A DNA stretch of 37,850 nucleotides from CAYQQK01 sp964420065 (lineage in GTDB: Bacteria > Bacillota > Dethiobacteria > DTU022), in contig CAYQQK010000020.1 in assembly GCA_964420065.1 (NCBI GenBank), forward strand, positions 1 to 37,850. The letters are read 5' to 3'. The translations under genes were made by a program, and so were the position numbers. The notes below the pieces were generated by a model. The model was not told where the DNA came from. It worked only from the letters and a program-made list of their open reading frames with translations, and made no database searches. Shown piece by piece: positions 8,334-17,100 of this stretch; the stretch's first letter is position 1, and each line of letters begins with the position of its first letter.

Positions 8334-10796
8334 TCAGTATTCCCCCCGGTGGTAACGTTCAAGCAGTGTCGCGATTGTTGCCCCTTTTTCTTCCAAAAGT
8401 TGTTGTTGAAAACAACGGCATTGCCGGCGCAGGGTGGATGTCTGCTCGAAGGCCGCCCCCGAAAAAAGATTGTCCCGTCCAGCCGCCATGGCGCATACCC
8501 GTAATTCACCCGTCGCCGCCAGCTCCAGGAGTCCCTCCTCCAGGAATATTTCCAGGCAACGCCGCCGGTAGCCCGCTCCCGCACGCTCAGGCAGCAGTTC
8601 AAAAAAGGATTCGTTCGAAAGGATTCCGGCGGCAGTCTCCCGCAATGCGCGACCGGTTTCTTGCAGTACGGATAACCCGGGCAGGGCCGCATCGACCAGT
8701 TTCTCGTTTAAAGGCAGATCCCGGTCATCGTAAAGCAGGTGCACCTGCAGCCCGGCGCCGGCGGGAGCCGCTTCAAAAAAGGGATCGATGGCTGAAAAGT
8801 GCAGCGGCAGATCGTGCAACACCAGGTCGCAAGCAACATTCTGCGTCAGCCCCTCCGCATCCGGTCCTTTTTCAACCCCGTTGCCGCCGGCAATAAAGTA
8901 ATACTTTCCGGCCCCGGCATCAGCCAGGAGGTGACGCAAGCGTTCCCGACGGGCCGCGGTGCTGCAAAACACGGCTACCGGCCCGGCCGTACGACAAAGT
9001 AACGCCCGGATATACTCCGCCCCGCCACCCTTGCCCCGCCGGTCGATCACCGCAATCCGCCCGCAGGAGTAACTGTCACCATGGGCGAATTCTCCCAGTT
9101 CCACTTCAAGTACCGCCTGTTCCCGGTAAAAACCTTCACGCAAGGAAAATACCAGATCCAGGGCGCAGCCGCAGTACAATTCCGTCGCCCGCACCGCGGC
9201 GGCAAAGAAAACAGGCCTCAAGGAACGATCGCCACGGCGCAGCTCCAATTTAAGATGAGCCCGGTTCCGTCCAACCAGCCGCCAGGAGCGGACCTCCCAG
9301 CCCCGGCTGGAGAAAACCGGTTCCGGATTGGCCGTGCCGAAGGGCTTCAGGTCGGCCAACTGGCGGGCCAGATCCTGGTTGATTTCTTCTTCTTCCAGCT
9401 CCCCGTCCAGAAAGATGAGCGGGGTCAGATCTTTTTCCTGCAGCGTCGTGGCGGTATAACTCTCCAGCGCCGCCGCCAGCCGGGGCACCTGTTCCGCAGC
9501 CAGAGTCAGGCCGGCAGCCCGGGAATGCCCCCCGTAACGATCGAGCAGGCCGGCGGAGGCGGCCGCGGCCAGAGCTGCGGTAATATCAAACCCGGGGATG
9601 CTGCGGGCCGACCCGCGTCCGTTTTCTCCTTCCAGGGAAATAAGCACCGCCGGACGATAGTATTTTTCCACCAGCCGGGAGGCGACGATGCCGATTACTC
9701 CGGGATGCCACGCCTCGCCGGCCGCGACCAGGATTCGCCCTCCCACAAACCCACCCCCGGCCTCCTCCTGAAGCGCCGCTTCCGCCTCGGCCAGGATTTG
9801 CTGCTCCACCTCGCGCCGACGCCGGTTTTCCTGCCTGAGATGGACGGCCAGGGGCCGCGCCACCGCTTCCTCCCGCTCCAGAAGCAGTTGCACCGCCGGG
9901 GCCGGATCACCCATCCGGCCGGCTGCATTCAGTGCCGGGGCCAGGATATACGACAGGTGACCGCTATGGACCGGCGTCACCTTCAGTCCGCTCTCCTCGA
10001 CCAGAACTTTCAGGCCGGGCCGGGGGCGGCGATTGATCCGTTCCAGGCCGAGGGCGACCAGCACCCGGTTTTCCCCGGTGAGGGGGACCACATCGGCCAC
10101 CGTTCCCAGAGCGACCAGATCCAGTTTATCTTCGACCGGCCCGCCGCCGCAACCGGCTTGTTCGAAAAGGGCGGCGGCGAGCTGGTAGGCAATTCCTACC
10201 CCGGCCAGCTCCTTGAAGGGGTAAGGGCAGCCTTCCTGGAGCGGATTGATCACGGCAACCGCCGGGGGCGGCGGGCCGTGCGGCCGGTGGTGGTCGGTAA
10301 TGATCAGATCCAGCCCGATCGACCGTGCCTGTTCAACCTCTTCGGCCGCCGTAATACCGCAATCCACGGTGATCGCCAGGGTGCACCCCGCCTCGCGCAA
10401 CCGTTCCAGCGGTTCCCGGTGCACGCCGTACCCTTGCTCAAAGCGGCTCGGCAGAACAAACCGCGGTTCTCCGCCCAGTTCCCGCAAAGTTTCCACCAGC
10501 AGGGCGGTAGCGGTGATCCCATCGGCATCGTAGTCGCCGTAAACGGCTACCTGTTCCCCCCTGTCCAGGGCCTGCTGAATCCGCTCCACCGCCCGGTCCA
10601 TGCCCTGCAGCAACCGGGGGGAGGCGATCTGTTCCAGGGAAGGATTGAGAAAAGCCCGCGCCTGCGACAGCTCGCCCAGGCCCCGGTTCACCAACACCCG
10701 GGCCACTGCGGGTGCAACCTGCAGTTCCCGAACCAGTTTTTCAACCACATCCGCTTCCGGCGAAGGGAATACCCACCGTTTACCATTCCGGATCAT
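8334..10796 (-). CDS. recJ: Single-stranded-DNA-specific exonuclease RecJ
   Basis: An 820-residue RecJ of the DHH superfamily, a 5'-3' single-strand exonuclease used in recombination and mismatch or base-excision repair. Motif I AVYGDYDADGITATALL covers residues 84-100 (DYDADG at 88-93) and motif III ITDHHRPHG covers 166-174, both with intact metal ligands. The DHHA1 part has LAPALNAAGRMGDP and GGHSRAAGLTL. A C-terminal part of about 260 residues after the OB-like domain is long and less conserved, as in Bacillus-type RecJ (about 780-790 residues), and is longer than E. coli RecJ (577). The ATG at 10794-10796 overlaps the secF TGA by one base, so translation is likely coupled. The order secD-secF-recJ-rel is common in Bacillota. 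Confidence 0.96.
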   Translation of the reverse strand: MIRNGKRWVFPSPEADVVEKLVRELQVAPAVARVLVNRGLGELSQARAFLNPSLEQIASPRLLQGMDRAVERIQQALDRGEQVAVYGDYDADGITATALLVETLRELGGEPRFVLPSRFEQGYGVHREPLERLREAGCTLAITVDCGITAAEEVEQARSIGLDLIITDHHRPHGPPPPAVAVINPLQEGCPYPFKELAGVGIAYQLAAALFEQAGCGGGPVEDKLDLVALGTVADVVPLTGENRVLVALGLERINRRPRPGLKVLVEESGLKVTPVHSGHLSYILAPALNAAGRMGDPAPAVQLLLEREEAVARPLAVHLRQENRRRREVEQQILAEAEAALQEEAGGGFVGGRILVAAGEAWHPGVIGIVASRLVEKYYRPAVLISLEGENGRGSARSIPGFDITAALAAAASAGLLDRYGGHSRAAGLTLAAEQVPRLAAALESYTATTLQEKDLTPLIFLDGELEEEEINQDLARQLADLKPFGTANPEPVFSSRGWEVRSWRLVGRNRAHLKLELRRGDRSLRPVFFAAAVRATELYCGCALDLVFSLREGFYREQAVLEVELGEFAHGDSYSCGRIAVIDRRGKGGGAEYIRALLCRTAGPVAVFCSTAARRERLRHLLADAGAGKYYFIAGGNGVEKGPDAEGLTQNVACDLVLHDLPLHFSAIDPFFEAAPAGAGLQVHLLYDDRDLPLNEKLVDAALPGLSVLQETGRALRETAAGILSNESFFELLPERAGAGYRRRCLEIFLEEGLLELAATGELRVCAMAAGRDNLFSGAAFEQTSTLRRQCRCFQQQLLEEKGATIATLLERYHRGEY

Positions 10797-11710
10797 CAGC
10801 GCTGCGCCCGCCGTGACTCCAGCCCCCCCAGATCAAGCCAGAGGGGGCTGGCAATAAAAATGGAGGAATAGGTGCCGATGAAAACCCCAAAAATCAGAGC
10901 CACCACGAAGACAATCAAATCGAGACTGCCGATATAGTAGACAAAGCCGACCAGAAGCGACACCAAAACAAGCAAGGTTGTAAAAGAGGTATTCAGGCAG
11001 CGAACAAGACTCTGTTGGATGCTCAAATCCACCACCGCTTCGTATTCCTTCCGGCGCCGGTGCCTGATGTTCTCCCTGATGCGGTCGATAATGACGATCG
11101 TATCGTTGACCGAGTAACCGAAAACGGTAAGGATCGCGGCCACGAAAGGCGCATTTATCTCAAGGCGCAGCAGCAGAAATATCGCGGTTATGGCCAGAAC
11201 ATCATGCACCAGAGCGGCAATGGTCGCTACGGCAAACTTGAACTCGAATCGCAGCGTGATATAACCGATCATGGCCGCGATGGCGATACCCAGAGCGAGC
11301 AGGGACTTTCCGGCCAGTTCACCGCCGATGATCGCCCCGACACTTTCAACCTGGATTTCCTCGGGGCCCAGGCCGGGGAAACGTTCCCGGAAAGCGTTTA
11401 TGATACCATTGCGTTGATCTTCTTCCAGAAAGGCGGTCTTGATCACCACCCCCTCGGTTGCGACGGCGCCAAGCAGGTCTCGCCCCTGCACCACCTGCAC
11501 CGCCGCACCTTGCAGGCCAAAAGGCGTCAGCACTTCCTGCACTTCGGCCACGGTGAAAGCTTCGTCCAGGCTGAGGTTGAAAACGGTGCCGCCAACGAAA
11601 TCGATGCCCAGATTAAAACCGTGGACGAAAAAGGAAACAAGCCCGGCCAGCAGAAGCACTCCGGAAAAAAGATAAGCCTTGTACCGTTGTTTAACAAAAC
11701 TGAACTTCAT
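10796..11710 (-). CDS. secF: Protein translocase subunit SecF
   Basis: A 304-residue membrane protein with six expected helices. It has the SecF hallmark NLGIDFVGGTVFNLSL near residues 32-47, VGAIIGGELAGKSLLALGIA, and the conserved pair SVNDTIVIIDRIRENIR and LNTSFTTLLVLVSLL. With SecD it uses the proton or sodium gradient to pull exported proteins from the SecYEG channel. The ATG at 11708-11710 overlaps the secD stop by 4 bases (ATGA), with GGTGAGG upstream inside secD. The next gene, recJ, overlaps it by one base. Confidence 0.97.
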   Translation of the reverse strand: MKFSFVKQRYKAYLFSGVLLLAGLVSFFVHGFNLGIDFVGGTVFNLSLDEAFTVAEVQEVLTPFGLQGAAVQVVQGRDLLGAVATEGVVIKTAFLEEDQRNGIINAFRERFPGLGPEEIQVESVGAIIGGELAGKSLLALGIAIAAMIGYITLRFEFKFAVATIAALVHDVLAITAIFLLLRLEINAPFVAAILTVFGYSVNDTIVIIDRIRENIRHRRRKEYEAVVDLSIQQSLVRCLNTSFTTLLVLVSLLVGFVYYIGSLDLIVFVVALIFGVFIGTYSSIFIASPLWLDLGGLESRRAQR

Positions 11711-12936
11711 GGTTGCCTCACCCCCAGGTACGTTCCGCGACGCAGGATCCCGGCCCGGTAGGCCAGGCGCAACAACAGGCGGGTCAGGAAAATTGCGGTG
11801 AACATACTGCAGATGATACCGATGAAAAGGGTCACCGCAAAACCCTGAACCGGCCCGCTGGCCAGGGCAAAAAGGACTACCGTGGCGATAATGGTCGTGA
11901 CGTTGGAATCAAGAATGGTACTGAAAGCCCGCCGGAAGCCCCCCTCCATGGCGCTGCGCAGGGTCCGCCCGGCGCGCAACTCCTCCTTGATCCGTTCGAA
12001 AATGATCACATTGGCGTCAACGGCCATGCCGACGGAAAGGATCAGCCCGGCAATTCCGGGCAGGGTCAGGGTAGTCGGCAGGATTGTCAGCGCTCCCAAA
12101 ACCAGCGCCATGTAGAAAATAAGGGACACCCCGGCCATCAGGCCGGCAAAACGGTAATACAGAAGCATAAAGAGCAAAAGCAGGGCCAAACCGGCCCCGG
12201 CAGCCCATTTGCTGATCTCCTCCGTGCGCTGTCCGAGCGTGGGCCCGATCTGGCGCGACTCCAGCTCACGCAGGGGCACCGGCAACGAGCCGCTGCGCAG
12301 GAGCAGCGCCTGGTTGTACGCTTCCTCCACGGTATATTTGCCCTTGATAATGGCATGCCCGTCGGTGATCACGTTTTCCACTACCGGCGTGGAGATCTCC
12401 TCCTCGTCCAGATAGATTGCAATCACCTGCCCCAAAAACTTTTCGGTGGCTGCGGCAAAGAGAGCGGCCCCCTCGGAATCGAACTCCAGGCTAATATGGG
12501 GGTAAGCCTGCCCCTGGACCCGTTCCGCCCGGGCCGAACGCAGGTTGGCCCCGGTCAAAATTTCCGTACCGTCCGGCCCGACGAAACTCAGGCGGGCGGT
12601 GCGGCCGATTATTTCCCGGGCCTGCTGGGCGTCCTTAATTTCGGGTAATTCAATACGAATCCGGTCTTCTCCCTGGGGCGTGATCACCGGCTCGGCCACC
12701 CCCAATTCGTCCACACGCATACGAATGATCGTAATCGCCCGCTCGATCGCGTCGGCGTCGACCTCCTGGTCCCCGCTTTCAACCGCTTCCAGAAGCACGT
12801 ACAAACCGCCGGCGATATCGAGACCACGCCGGATCCCGGTATCGGCTTTCCAGGCGGTATAGACGGCGGAAGCAAGCAGCGCCAGGCAGAGCATAAAAAA
12901 GAAAAGCAGGCGAGCCGGTTTAATGGAAACCTTCAT
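11707..12936 (-). CDS. secD: Protein translocase subunit SecD
   Basis: A 409-residue SecD. It starts with a single N-terminal helix and RRGLDIAGGLYVLLEAV (the RGLDLxGG motif), then the P1 periplasmic region with VDELGVAEPVITPQGEDRIRIELP, followed by the five-helix channel part including ILSVGMAVDANVIIFERIKEELR. It works as a complex with SecF, downstream and overlapping by 4 bases. The start ATG at 12934-12936 has AGAGGGGG about 8 bases upstream. It is 174 bases downstream of aroB, so it may have its own promoter in an AT-rich patch near 13030-13052, although I cannot define a convincing -35/-10 pair there. No yajC is visible next to it. Confidence 0.97.
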   Translation of the reverse strand: MKVSIKPARLLFFFMLCLALLASAVYTAWKADTGIRRGLDIAGGLYVLLEAVESGDQEVDADAIERAITIIRMRVDELGVAEPVITPQGEDRIRIELPEIKDAQQAREIIGRTARLSFVGPDGTEILTGANLRSARAERVQGQAYPHISLEFDSEGAALFAAATEKFLGQVIAIYLDEEEISTPVVENVITDGHAIIKGKYTVEEAYNQALLLRSGSLPVPLRELESRQIGPTLGQRTEEISKWAAGAGLALLLLFMLLYYRFAGLMAGVSLIFYMALVLGALTILPTTLTLPGIAGLILSVGMAVDANVIIFERIKEELRAGRTLRSAMEGGFRRAFSTILDSNVTTIIATVVLFALASGPVQGFAVTLFIGIICSMFTAIFLTRLLLRLAYRAGILRRGTYLGVRQP

Positions 12937-12983
12937 CGGATATGCCCCCTCTGCGGTTGTTAAGACGACCTACCCCCGACAAA

Positions 12984-13003
12984 CCGGCAACCCCGGTTGC
13001 CGG
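12984..13003 (-). other. Inverted repeat in the secD leader
   Basis: Nine-base arms CCGGCAACC (12984-12992) and GGTTGCCGG (12995-13003) are separated by 2 bases, 48 bases ahead of the secD start. On the minus strand the arm is followed by TTTGT. It could end transcripts coming from aroB or act as a leader hairpin; the U-run is poor. Confidence 0.4.
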
Positions 13004-13110
13004 GGCAAATGGCTATTGGAGCCGGTAGCATTGTTACAAAATAAATATATTCGGCCCGGGAACTGCATGATCCTGCCTGGGCGGACTGCCTGCGGCCGGA
13101 CCAGTAATTT

Positions 13111-14244
13111 TTAAACGGGCGCAAAAGGCGGGCGGGCGGCCGGGTAGAACCCGATCACCTCTTCGATCAAGGCCGGAGGCGCATCCTCCCGGATCACCGC
13201 CCGGCCCGGTGCTTCGAGCAAAACCAGCGCCAATCGTTCGCCGCGCCGCTTTTTGTCGTAACGTAACCGGGCTGCGATCGCTTCCGCGGCCAGCCCGGCC
13301 GGGGAGGGGCGCAACGGAAGCCGGCCCAAAAGCGACAAGGCCGAAGCGGCCCCGGCGGCATCGAGCAAAGCGAAGCGGCGCGATATCTCCACCGCCGCCA
13401 CCATCCCCGCCTGGACGGCCTCCCCGTGAAGGTAGTAACGATACCCGGTCGCCGCTTCCAGCGCATGACCGACCGTGTGTCCAAAGTTTAAAATACGGCG
13501 CCGGTCCGTCTCCCGTTCATCCTGCCCGACCACGACGGCCTTGTGCCCCACCGAACGGCGTACCGCCTCCGCCAGCACCGCCGGTTCCCGGCGTTCCAGG
13601 GCGGGCCAGTTGGCTTCAAGCCAGGTGCAAAAATCTTGCTCGCAGATCAGACCGTATTTGAGAACCTCGGCCAACCCGGCCCGGAACTGGCGTTTCGGGA
13701 GCGTTTTCAGCAAGGACGGATCGGTCACGACCAGGCGGGGATGGTGAAAGACGCCGATCAGGTTTTTCCCCCGGGCGTGGTTGACCCCGGTCTTGCCGCC
13801 GACGCTGCTGTCCACCTGGGCCAGCAACGTCGTCGGTACAGCCACCAGCGGCACCCCCCGCAGATAGGTTGCCGCCGCAAAACCGGCCAGATCACCCACC
13901 ACTCCCCCCCCGAAGGCCACTACCGGGCAACCGCGATCCAGCCCGGCGGCTATGGCAGCATCGTAAAGGCGGGCTGCGCCGGCCAGGCTTTTCGAACGTT
14001 CCCCGGGGCGGATCGCATGCCAGGTCACCCTCCAGCCCCGGGCCTCAAGGGAAGCGCGGCAGCGTCCTCCAAACAGACGGTCGACCCGGCTGTCGGTTAC
14101 CACCAGGCAGGGCCCGGGCGAAAAATATTCATTCATTAAAATACCCAGATCTTCCAGGATTCCTTCCTTGATGAAGACGGTGTACGCGCTCCCGGGAAGA
14201 TTGATCTGAACCTGTTCGTCTTTTTTTACTCCGGCGATGATCAA
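13111..14244 (-). CDS. aroB: 3-dehydroquinate synthase AroB
   Basis: A 377-residue enzyme of the second shikimate step, converting DAHP to 3-dehydroquinate with NAD and a divalent metal. It shows GGGVVGDLAGFAAATYLRG (nucleotide-binding region), VPTTLLAQVDSSVGGKTGVNH, GLAEVLKYGLI and the metal-ligand region LNFGHTVGHALEAATGY with LHGEAVQAGM. It starts with TTG at 14242-14244, which overlaps the aroC TGA; GGAGGGGG lies about 7 bases upstream inside aroC, which supports this start and translational coupling. The C-terminus ends in a Pro-rich tail. The gene is the last of the aro/his run before secD. Confidence 0.96.
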   Translation of the reverse strand: MIIAGVKKDEQVQINLPGSAYTVFIKEGILEDLGILMNEYFSPGPCLVVTDSRVDRLFGGRCRASLEARGWRVTWHAIRPGERSKSLAGAARLYDAAIAAGLDRGCPVVAFGGGVVGDLAGFAAATYLRGVPLVAVPTTLLAQVDSSVGGKTGVNHARGKNLIGVFHHPRLVVTDPSLLKTLPKRQFRAGLAEVLKYGLICEQDFCTWLEANWPALERREPAVLAEAVRRSVGHKAVVVGQDERETDRRRILNFGHTVGHALEAATGYRYYLHGEAVQAGMVAAVEISRRFALLDAAGAASALSLLGRLPLRPSPAGLAAEAIAARLRYDKKRRGERLALVLLEAPGRAVIREDAPPALIEEVIGFYPAARPPFAPV

Positions 14245-15416
14245 TCCGGCACCCCCTCCCGCCAGAGATAACTCTTCAGACGGCCCGTGTAGAAACGAAA
14301 AGCCGCCATCATCTCCTCAAGGGTGTCACCGGCAAATTTATCCCGGAAGGCCAGCGCCAGTTCCCAGGCCGCCGCCGCCTCCGCCACCACCGCCGCTGCC
14401 GGGACGGCACAGATATCGGAGCGCTCTTCCGCCCCAAAACTCTCCTCCCCGGTGGCCAGATCCACGCTTGGCAAGGGTTTTCCCAGGGTGGGGATGGGCT
14501 TCATGGCCGCCCGAATCAGGAGCGGCTCCCCGTTTGTGACCCCTCCCTCAAGACCGCCGGCCCGGTTTGAAGGACGAATCACCCCCTCCCCGGGGCGCCG
14601 CAGAATCGGATCGTGCACCATTGAACCGGGCCGGAAAGCGGCATCAAAACCGGCCCCGATCTCCACCCCTTTGATCCCCTGCAAACTCATGAGCGCCGCC
14701 GCCAGGCGGCCGTCCAGGCGGCGGTCCCAGTGGGCAAAGCCGCCCAACCCCGCCGGGACACCGGTCACCGCTACCACAAAGGTCCCCCCGAGGGTGTCTC
14801 CGGCGTCCCGGGCGGCGTCGATTGCCCGCTGCATCGCCACGGTCGCCGATACATCGGGGCAGCGCAGCGGGGAAGCCTCCACCAGCTCCGGCAAGGGGAT
14901 CGTTTCCCCGTCCCAGAAAGCCTGTTCCGGACCGATGGAGAGAACAAAACTGGACAGGACAACCCCAAAACGGGCCAAAAGGACCCGAGCCACACTGCCG
15001 GCGGCAGTGCGTATGGCCGTTTCCCGGGCGCTGGAGCGCTCCAAAACATTGCGCAGATCGTGATGGCCGTACTTGGCTCCTCCCGCAAGGTCGGCATGAC
15101 CGGGCCGGGGCCGGGTGACCAATTTTTCCCCCGGATCTTCCCCTACCGGATCCATCACCCGCCGCCAGTTCTCCCAATCGCGGTTGGAAATGCACATGGC
15201 CAAGGGGGTGCCCAGGGTCCGCCCGTGACGCAAACCGGAAAGGAACTCCACCCGGTCCTGCTCGATCGCCATGCGCCCGCCCCGCCCGTAACCGGACTGG
15301 CGGCGGCGCAAGTGAAAATCGATATCTGCCGGCGTCAGGGGAAGGCCCGCCGGTAGTCCTTCCATGATAACGGCAAGGCAGGGGCCATGGGATTCGCCGC
15401 TGCTCAAGTAGCGCAT
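14241..15416 (-). CDS. aroC: Chorismate synthase AroC
   Basis: A 391-residue FMN-dependent chorismate synthase, the last enzyme of the shikimate pathway. It opens RYLSSGESHGPCLAVIMEGLPAG, the family signature, and has YGRGGRMAIEQDRVEFLSG, GHADLAGGAKYGHHDLRNVLERSSARETA and GGLEGGVTNGEPLLIRAAMKP. The start at 15414-15416 was chosen because GAGGAGG lies about 9 bases upstream and the signature begins right there; an ATG 69 bases earlier would add an atypical hydrophobic tail. It overlaps aroB downstream. The 189-base leader holds a palindrome-ended repeat element. Confidence 0.97.
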   Translation of the reverse strand: MRYLSSGESHGPCLAVIMEGLPAGLPLTPADIDFHLRRRQSGYGRGGRMAIEQDRVEFLSGLRHGRTLGTPLAMCISNRDWENWRRVMDPVGEDPGEKLVTRPRPGHADLAGGAKYGHHDLRNVLERSSARETAIRTAAGSVARVLLARFGVVLSSFVLSIGPEQAFWDGETIPLPELVEASPLRCPDVSATVAMQRAIDAARDAGDTLGGTFVVAVTGVPAGLGGFAHWDRRLDGRLAAALMSLQGIKGVEIGAGFDAAFRPGSMVHDPILRRPGEGVIRPSNRAGGLEGGVTNGEPLLIRAAMKPIPTLGKPLPSVDLATGEESFGAEERSDICAVPAAAVVAEAAAAWELALAFRDKFAGDTLEEMMAAFRFYTGRLKSYLWREGVPD

Positions 15417-15506
15417 GCGGTTGAACCTCCTCACTGTTTGGTAAACCGGAGCGGTTACCTTCGCCATTGACAACAATAAAAGCAACGCCGGGAGCGAAAC
15501 CCTTGC

Positions 15507-15598
15507 CCGGTCATCCCGGGAGAGGGTGAAAGCCCGAGGATCTCGTGGTCCCGGACAGCGGTATCAGGAAGAGAGCCTTTGCTGCGCGGGATGACCGG
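15507..15598. repeat. 92-bp palindrome-ended intergenic repeat (MITE/REP-like)
   Basis: Perfect 12-base terminal arms CCGGTCATCCCG (15507-15518) and CGGGATGACCGG (15587-15598) enclose about 68 bases with further internal pairing, for example CGAG-GAT-CTCG near 15535-15546. Termini of the form GTCATCCCG...CGGGATGAC, with an internal ACGAGATCCT-like phrase, resemble a widespread class of non-autonomous palindromic repeats found between bacterial genes. Only one copy is seen in this window. It lies 8 bases after the hisJ-type stop and ends 91 bases before the aroC start. An RNA-leader role is an alternative. Confidence 0.55.
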
Positions 15599-15605
15599 AG
15601 AAAAG

Positions 15606-16412
15606 CTATCCCGGAAGGGGGACCGGTATGCGCCGGCGCCGCGTAAAACAGTTGAGCTCACGGAAACCGGCCCGCCGCAGGGAGAGGATCGCTTCCGGAA
15701 AATAGCGACCGACCTGGTCGGGAGCATGAGCGTCGGAACCCAGGGTCACCGGCACGCCGGCGGCGGCACATAGCTCGAGCAGGCGCTCACCGGGGTAGCA
15801 CTCCCGGACCGGGGCGTCAAGACCGGCCGTGTTCAGCTCCAGGCAAACCCCGGTCTCCGCCAAAAGCGCCGCGGTACGGCGCCAGTAGGGTTCCATTTCT
15901 TTGTCCGGAAGGCGGTAGCCAAATTTTTTGATCACGTCCACATGGCCGATAATATCGCAAAAACCGCCGGCACATGCTTCCCAGATCAGCTTGAAGTAGG
16001 CGTCATAGATTGCAACCAGGTCCCGTTTCCCGTATTCCTTGACCTGCGCCGGGTGGGAAAAATCCCACTCCCCGATATAATGCACCGAACCGATCACAAA
16101 ATCGAGCGGATAGCTGCGCAACAGTTTGTCCAAAAACGTTCCCCGCCCGGGCAGGTAGTCTACCTCCGCCCCCAATTTGATCGCGACCGGGCCGGCCGCG
16201 GCGGCCAGGTCGCGCACTTGCGCCATGTATTCCGGCCACTCCTCCGGTTCCATGCTCACCTTCTTCCGGGGAGAATAACCGAGTAACTTCAGGGGAAAAT
16301 GATCGGCAAAACCAACTTCCTGCAGGCCCCGCGCCGCCGCCGCCTGCAAGTATTCTTCCGGTGTTCCGGAGGCATGGCCGCAACGGGCCGTATGCAGGTG
16401 ACAATCAACCAC
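15606..16412 (-). CDS. hisJ: Histidinol-phosphatase, PHP family (HisJ/HisK type)
   Basis: A 268-residue PHP-superfamily phosphoesterase. Metal-binding motifs are visible: VDCHLHTARCGHASG at the N-terminus (HxH plus a later H), EVGFADHFPL, KLGAEVDY, VIGSVHYIGEWDF, DIIGHVDVIKKFGY and TLGSDAHAP near the C-terminus. These match the HisJ-type histidinol-phosphatases of Bacillota, which remove phosphate from histidinol phosphate. The GTG start at 16410-16412 places VDCHLHT directly at the N-terminus, with GGAGGG about 7 bases upstream, and overlaps hisIE by 8 bases. Its place right after hisIE supports the histidine role over other PHP functions. Confidence 0.93.
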   Translation of the reverse strand: MVDCHLHTARCGHASGTPEEYLQAAAARGLQEVGFADHFPLKLLGYSPRKKVSMEPEEWPEYMAQVRDLAAAAGPVAIKLGAEVDYLPGRGTFLDKLLRSYPLDFVIGSVHYIGEWDFSHPAQVKEYGKRDLVAIYDAYFKLIWEACAGGFCDIIGHVDVIKKFGYRLPDKEMEPYWRRTAALLAETGVCLELNTAGLDAPVRECYPGERLLELCAAAGVPVTLGSDAHAPDQVGRYFPEAILSLRRAGFRELNCFTRRRRIPVPLPG

Positions 16413-17100
16413 GGCCGGCCCTCCTCCGGGCCAACTCGGCCAAAACCGCTTCCAGCGGCAGATCAGCCGCCTCCAGAAGCACCAAAAAATGATAGAGCAG
16501 GTCCGCCGCCTCCCGGGTCAGTTCTTCCCGGGAGCCTTCCAGGAAAGCGATCACCGTCTCCAGGGCTTCTTCACCCGTCTTGCGGGCGATCATGGCGCGG
16601 TCCCCGGCAAGAAGCCGGGCCGTATATGAAGTTTCCCCCGTTTTGAAACGACGGCTCCGGATCACCGCGGCCAGTTCGCTCAAAATTTGTACCGGAAACA
16701 CACCCCGCCCCTGTTCCGGTCGATCCTCTTCCGCCGGCGGCTCCCACCCCGCCAGGGGGCTGAAAAAGCAGGAATAACGGCCGGTATGGCAGGCCACCCC
16801 CGGACCCCGGGGGATAACCTTCAAAAGCAAGGTGTCGGCGTCGCAATCGTAGTAGATCGAGCGCACCTCAAGGATGTTGCCCGAACTTTCCCCTTTCATC
16901 CAGTAAACCTGCCGGCTGCGGCTCCAGAACCAGGCCCGGCCGCTTTCAAGGGTACGCCGCAGCGCTTCTGAGTTCATGTAAGCCACCATCAGCACCACGC
17001 CCGTTTGCGTATCCTGCAACACCGCCGGCACCAGGCCGGCGGAATTGTAGCATAAATCGCGGTAACCTTTTGGCTCTCGCTGTTCCTCCGGGTCAGTCAC
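16405..17100 (-). CDS. hisIE: Bifunctional phosphoribosyl-AMP cyclohydrolase / phosphoribosyl-ATP pyrophosphatase HisIE
   Basis: A 231-residue fusion catalysing two early histidine steps. The N-terminal HisI part (about 10-120) has WFWSRSRQVYWMKGESSGN, the metal-binding DCDADTLLLKV and GVACHTGRYSCFF. The C-terminal HisE part (about 140-231) has SYTARLLAGDRAMIARKTG and EALETVIAFLEG followed by REAADLLYHFLVLLEAA. GTG at 17098-17100 is chosen because AGGAGG is 8 bases upstream; a TTG three codons earlier would abut that site. It overlaps the hisA stop and in turn overlaps hisJ, so hisA-hisIE-hisJ is tightly coupled. In HisI-HisE fusions this domain order is standard. Confidence 0.96.
   Translation of the reverse strand: MTDPEEQREPKGYRDLCYNSAGLVPAVLQDTQTGVVLMVAYMNSEALRRTLESGRAWFWSRSRQVYWMKGESSGNILEVRSIYYDCDADTLLLKVIPRGPGVACHTGRYSCFFSPLAGWEPPAEEDRPEQGRGVFPVQILSELAAVIRSRRFKTGETSYTARLLAGDRAMIARKTGEEALETVIAFLEGSREELTREAADLLYHFLVLLEAADLPLEAVLAELARRRAGRG

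Noticed and set aside
9081..10871. 596-codon open frame on the plus strand
   Set aside because: It lies wholly opposite recJ, has no ribosome site or recognisable domain, and its Gln/Gly/Pro-rich product is typical of the antisense of a GC-rich gene.
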